Shown: positions 62,101-64,000 of the stretch, piece after piece
Numbering within the stretch: the first letter of the stretch is position 1
How the letters are laid out: the number at the start of each line of letters is the position of its first letter
Source of the DNA: Gorsachius magnificus
Lineage: Eukaryota; Chordata; Aves; Pelecaniformes; Ardeidae
Assembly (NCBI GenBank): GCA_034008185.1
Contig: CM067091.1
Span: 7,915,799-7,979,798 of the forward strand
Direction of reading: 5' to 3'
DNA length: 64,000 bases
Notes under the pieces: generated by a model
Databases searched by the model: none
What the model saw: the letters and a program-made list of their open reading frames with translations, nothing else
What the model was told of the DNA's origin: nothing
Program-made: the position numbers and the translations under genes

Positions 62101-63926
62101 TCAGGGTGGTATCATGCACATCATGCAACCTTGAACACCACAGTGGACGGAGATCCAGACGCCAACTGTGCAGTGTTGTGTCCAGAAAGAGCCTCTTTGG
62201 ACATGATCATACCGTGTTATGTATCTGGAGAAAAATCTGCCTTTCCCTTAGTGTATAACCAGAAAGAGCAACACTGGTCATCGTCTTGGCCAGCCCCTTC
62301 CCAATCAATAGTGTTGGTCCCTGGTTGCTGCTGACAATGAGTTTCAAATGTTGGATCCATGCTGTGTGTGGTATTATTTCCTGACACTTTAAGTTTGCTG
62401 ACAATTAACTGCCACTGCCAGAGGTGAGGATAAGGGGAATTTGGAAGCAATCTTTGGAAAAGATTCTTTTGTACTTTGTGTTTAACCAGGCAAGCAGAGA
62501 CCCCTTGGTTGGGCAGCAGCATGCCCTCGGGATGGCCAGGCAGAGCCCCTCTGCTCTCCAGACCCCGCTGACAGGATCTATATCTGTAAAGCCAGATCAG
62601 CCCTACAGAAATTGTTGTTTTTGTGGGGTCACATCACTGTGAGGTAGGTACAGGTCAGGTCCTGCATCAGCAGGAATCAGTGCTTCACCCCTGTAACTGT
62701 CTCCTTCCCCTTACTCCTAATAACCTCCCTGGGGTAACCCCGTGTGCATCACTCTTCCCTGGAGCTCCTCTTGCTGAGGAGTGGGAATTGCCCGAAAAGT
62801 CACAAACGGTCCTGTCACCAGGTCCCTGCCTCTGTCATAGGATGGACCATGCCATGGGCTCTATCCACCCCGTGAGCAAGAGCAAGAAGCAAGCCCTTGG
62901 ATTTTGTAAATATGAACTTAATAGAAATAGGCCTTTCCTTCAAATGTTTATTTTCATGACCCAATGGGTCAAATAGCCTGAAAGTACAGAGATGTTTTCT
63001 CAGTAGGCTTCAATTTGTAGTAATCCAAGAATGCTAGGAATCTTCCGTTGAGTCGAGTTCGACGTCTCGGTCCTGGGCTAACAATGCAGGACGCGGCTGA
63101 AGGTCTGCATGAAACATCTACCCTCCACATCTGTTTGGTTTTAATCTGAGATTTATTATGAACAAAGGCAGCTCTTGGAAGAATTACTCTTCTCTGACAT
63201 GTCTGCCTGGCCTGTTGGACCAGATGGACAGAAATAGTTTCACATATTAGTCAAATTCTGGATGGCTACTCACCATAAACTACAGGCAGGCATGAGCAGA
63301 ATGGACATTGTATTGTCACTGATTTATAGACAACCACAGAAAATAAATTCTAGCCTTGTACGGGGATGTTAGCCACTTAAGTTTTGGTATTGATCTCGAA
63401 GCCAAGCGACTGAAACTCCAGGTTTTCGTAGCCCCAAAGCCAGTAGCAGTAAAAGTTTATATTATCCCTGGTGACTTTGTGCTGCACATTGAATTGGAAA
63501 ACTGATCTGAGGAGCAGAATAGCAGACTAAATTGTTACACTGGAAACCAGGGGATATATTTCCTAGGCTGCTGTTCCAGGGCTTTGCTTCTCATTACCTG
63601 GTTCTGAACAATAAATATTTAACAAGGCAAATTTATCTTCCTGCACTCATAATTAAGGGGCAATAAATTGCATTCCTAATCATTCCTAACAAAAGGAAAA
63701 GCAATTTCCTCCAAGATCAGTGAGAATTCCCATATCTCCTCCAGTGAAATAAGAACATGTAATGAATTGGGAGAGGTACCGAGGTACCGACCTAAACCAA
63801 AAGAGGACATTTAGCATCTGATGGAAAATTAAAGGCAGTGCTCATCTCTGCTGGATAGGCTGACCCAGAGATGCTGGGCTAATGGGAGGGATTTCTGGGG
63901 TCCATCACGGACTTACTGATGGACTG
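62101..63926. other. Intergenic DNA at the right edge
   Basis: AT-rich, no gene recognised. A local CpG-dense patch lies at 63,043-63,097. The block 63,590-63,850 is AT-rich and non-repetitive. Confidence 0.45.
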
Positions 63927-63992
63927 TGGGAAACTCCCTATCTCTGGGCCTCAGTTTCCCATTTATAATGTGAGGATAATATTGGCTAGAGC
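63927..63992 (-). repeat. MIR-like ancient SINE piece, reverse orientation
   Basis: CTATCTCTGGGCCTCAGTTTCCC then ATTTATAATGTGAGGATAATATTGG reads like the reverse of a MIR-type 3' half. It is the longest of several scraps in the window that share GGGAAACTGAGGC. Confidence 0.5.
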
Positions 63993-64000
63993 TCACAAGG

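Noticed and set aside
63043..63097. tRNA-like GAGTTCGACG word
   Set aside because: No cloverleaf arms or promoter boxes fit around it.
36531..64000. FABP3, TINAGL1 or HCRTR1, expected near SERINC2 from human synteny
   Set aside because: I looked for their characteristic segments and saw none. Short exons could escape reading by eye, but nothing supports calling them.
1..64000. CRISPR arrays, operons, bacterial insertion sequences or retroviral LTR pairs
   Set aside because: The DNA is vertebrate. The tandem arrays lack conserved repeats with unique spacers, and no paired LTRs or gag/pol/env frames were seen.

Overview
This window is vertebrate nuclear DNA, almost certainly from a bird. It holds CR1 LINE copies with their characteristic 3' tail, GC-rich CpG-island promoters, very short introns (one of 78 bases), many G/C-rich minisatellites and almost no other transposons. 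That mix suggests a gene-rich avian microchromosome. Nearly all long open reading frames are low-complexity artefacts. Only two protein-coding genes can be supported.

Left part (1-15.4 kb): a minus-strand gene for a small protein kinase A inhibitor (PKI family). Two coding exons (2422-2566 and 2261-2343) give 75 residues with the diagnostic pseudosubstrate RTGRRNA and a nuclear-export-like leucine motif. A candidate upstream exon lies at 2891-3032. A CpG island with a minus-strand splice donor at 14,750 is the best guess for its promoter. Two TG/CA-rich minisatellites and a (CA)n tract lie in and around this region; the left-edge minisatellite is split by a CR1 fragment.

Middle (15.4-35.4 kb): an intergenic spacer with one internally deleted CR1, then SERINC2 on the plus strand. 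All ten coding exons (25,723-34,759) can be read with intact splice sites and phases, giving 451 residues. A CpG island covers exon 1 and two polyadenylation signals lie at 35,391-35,413.

Right part (35.4-64 kb): an orphan GC-rich/CpG block and a C-rich minisatellite directly behind SERINC2, then about 27 kb with no recognisable coding exon. It contains CR1 copies, ancient SINE-like scraps, homopolymers and several AT-rich blocks that look like candidate conserved non-coding DNA.

The most interesting point is the gene pair. In mammals PKIB sits beside SERINC1 and PKIG beside SERINC3, head to head. Here a PKI gene sits head to head with SERINC2, where mammals have no PKI. This looks like the fourth PKI paralogue from the vertebrate genome duplications, kept in this lineage and lost in mammals.
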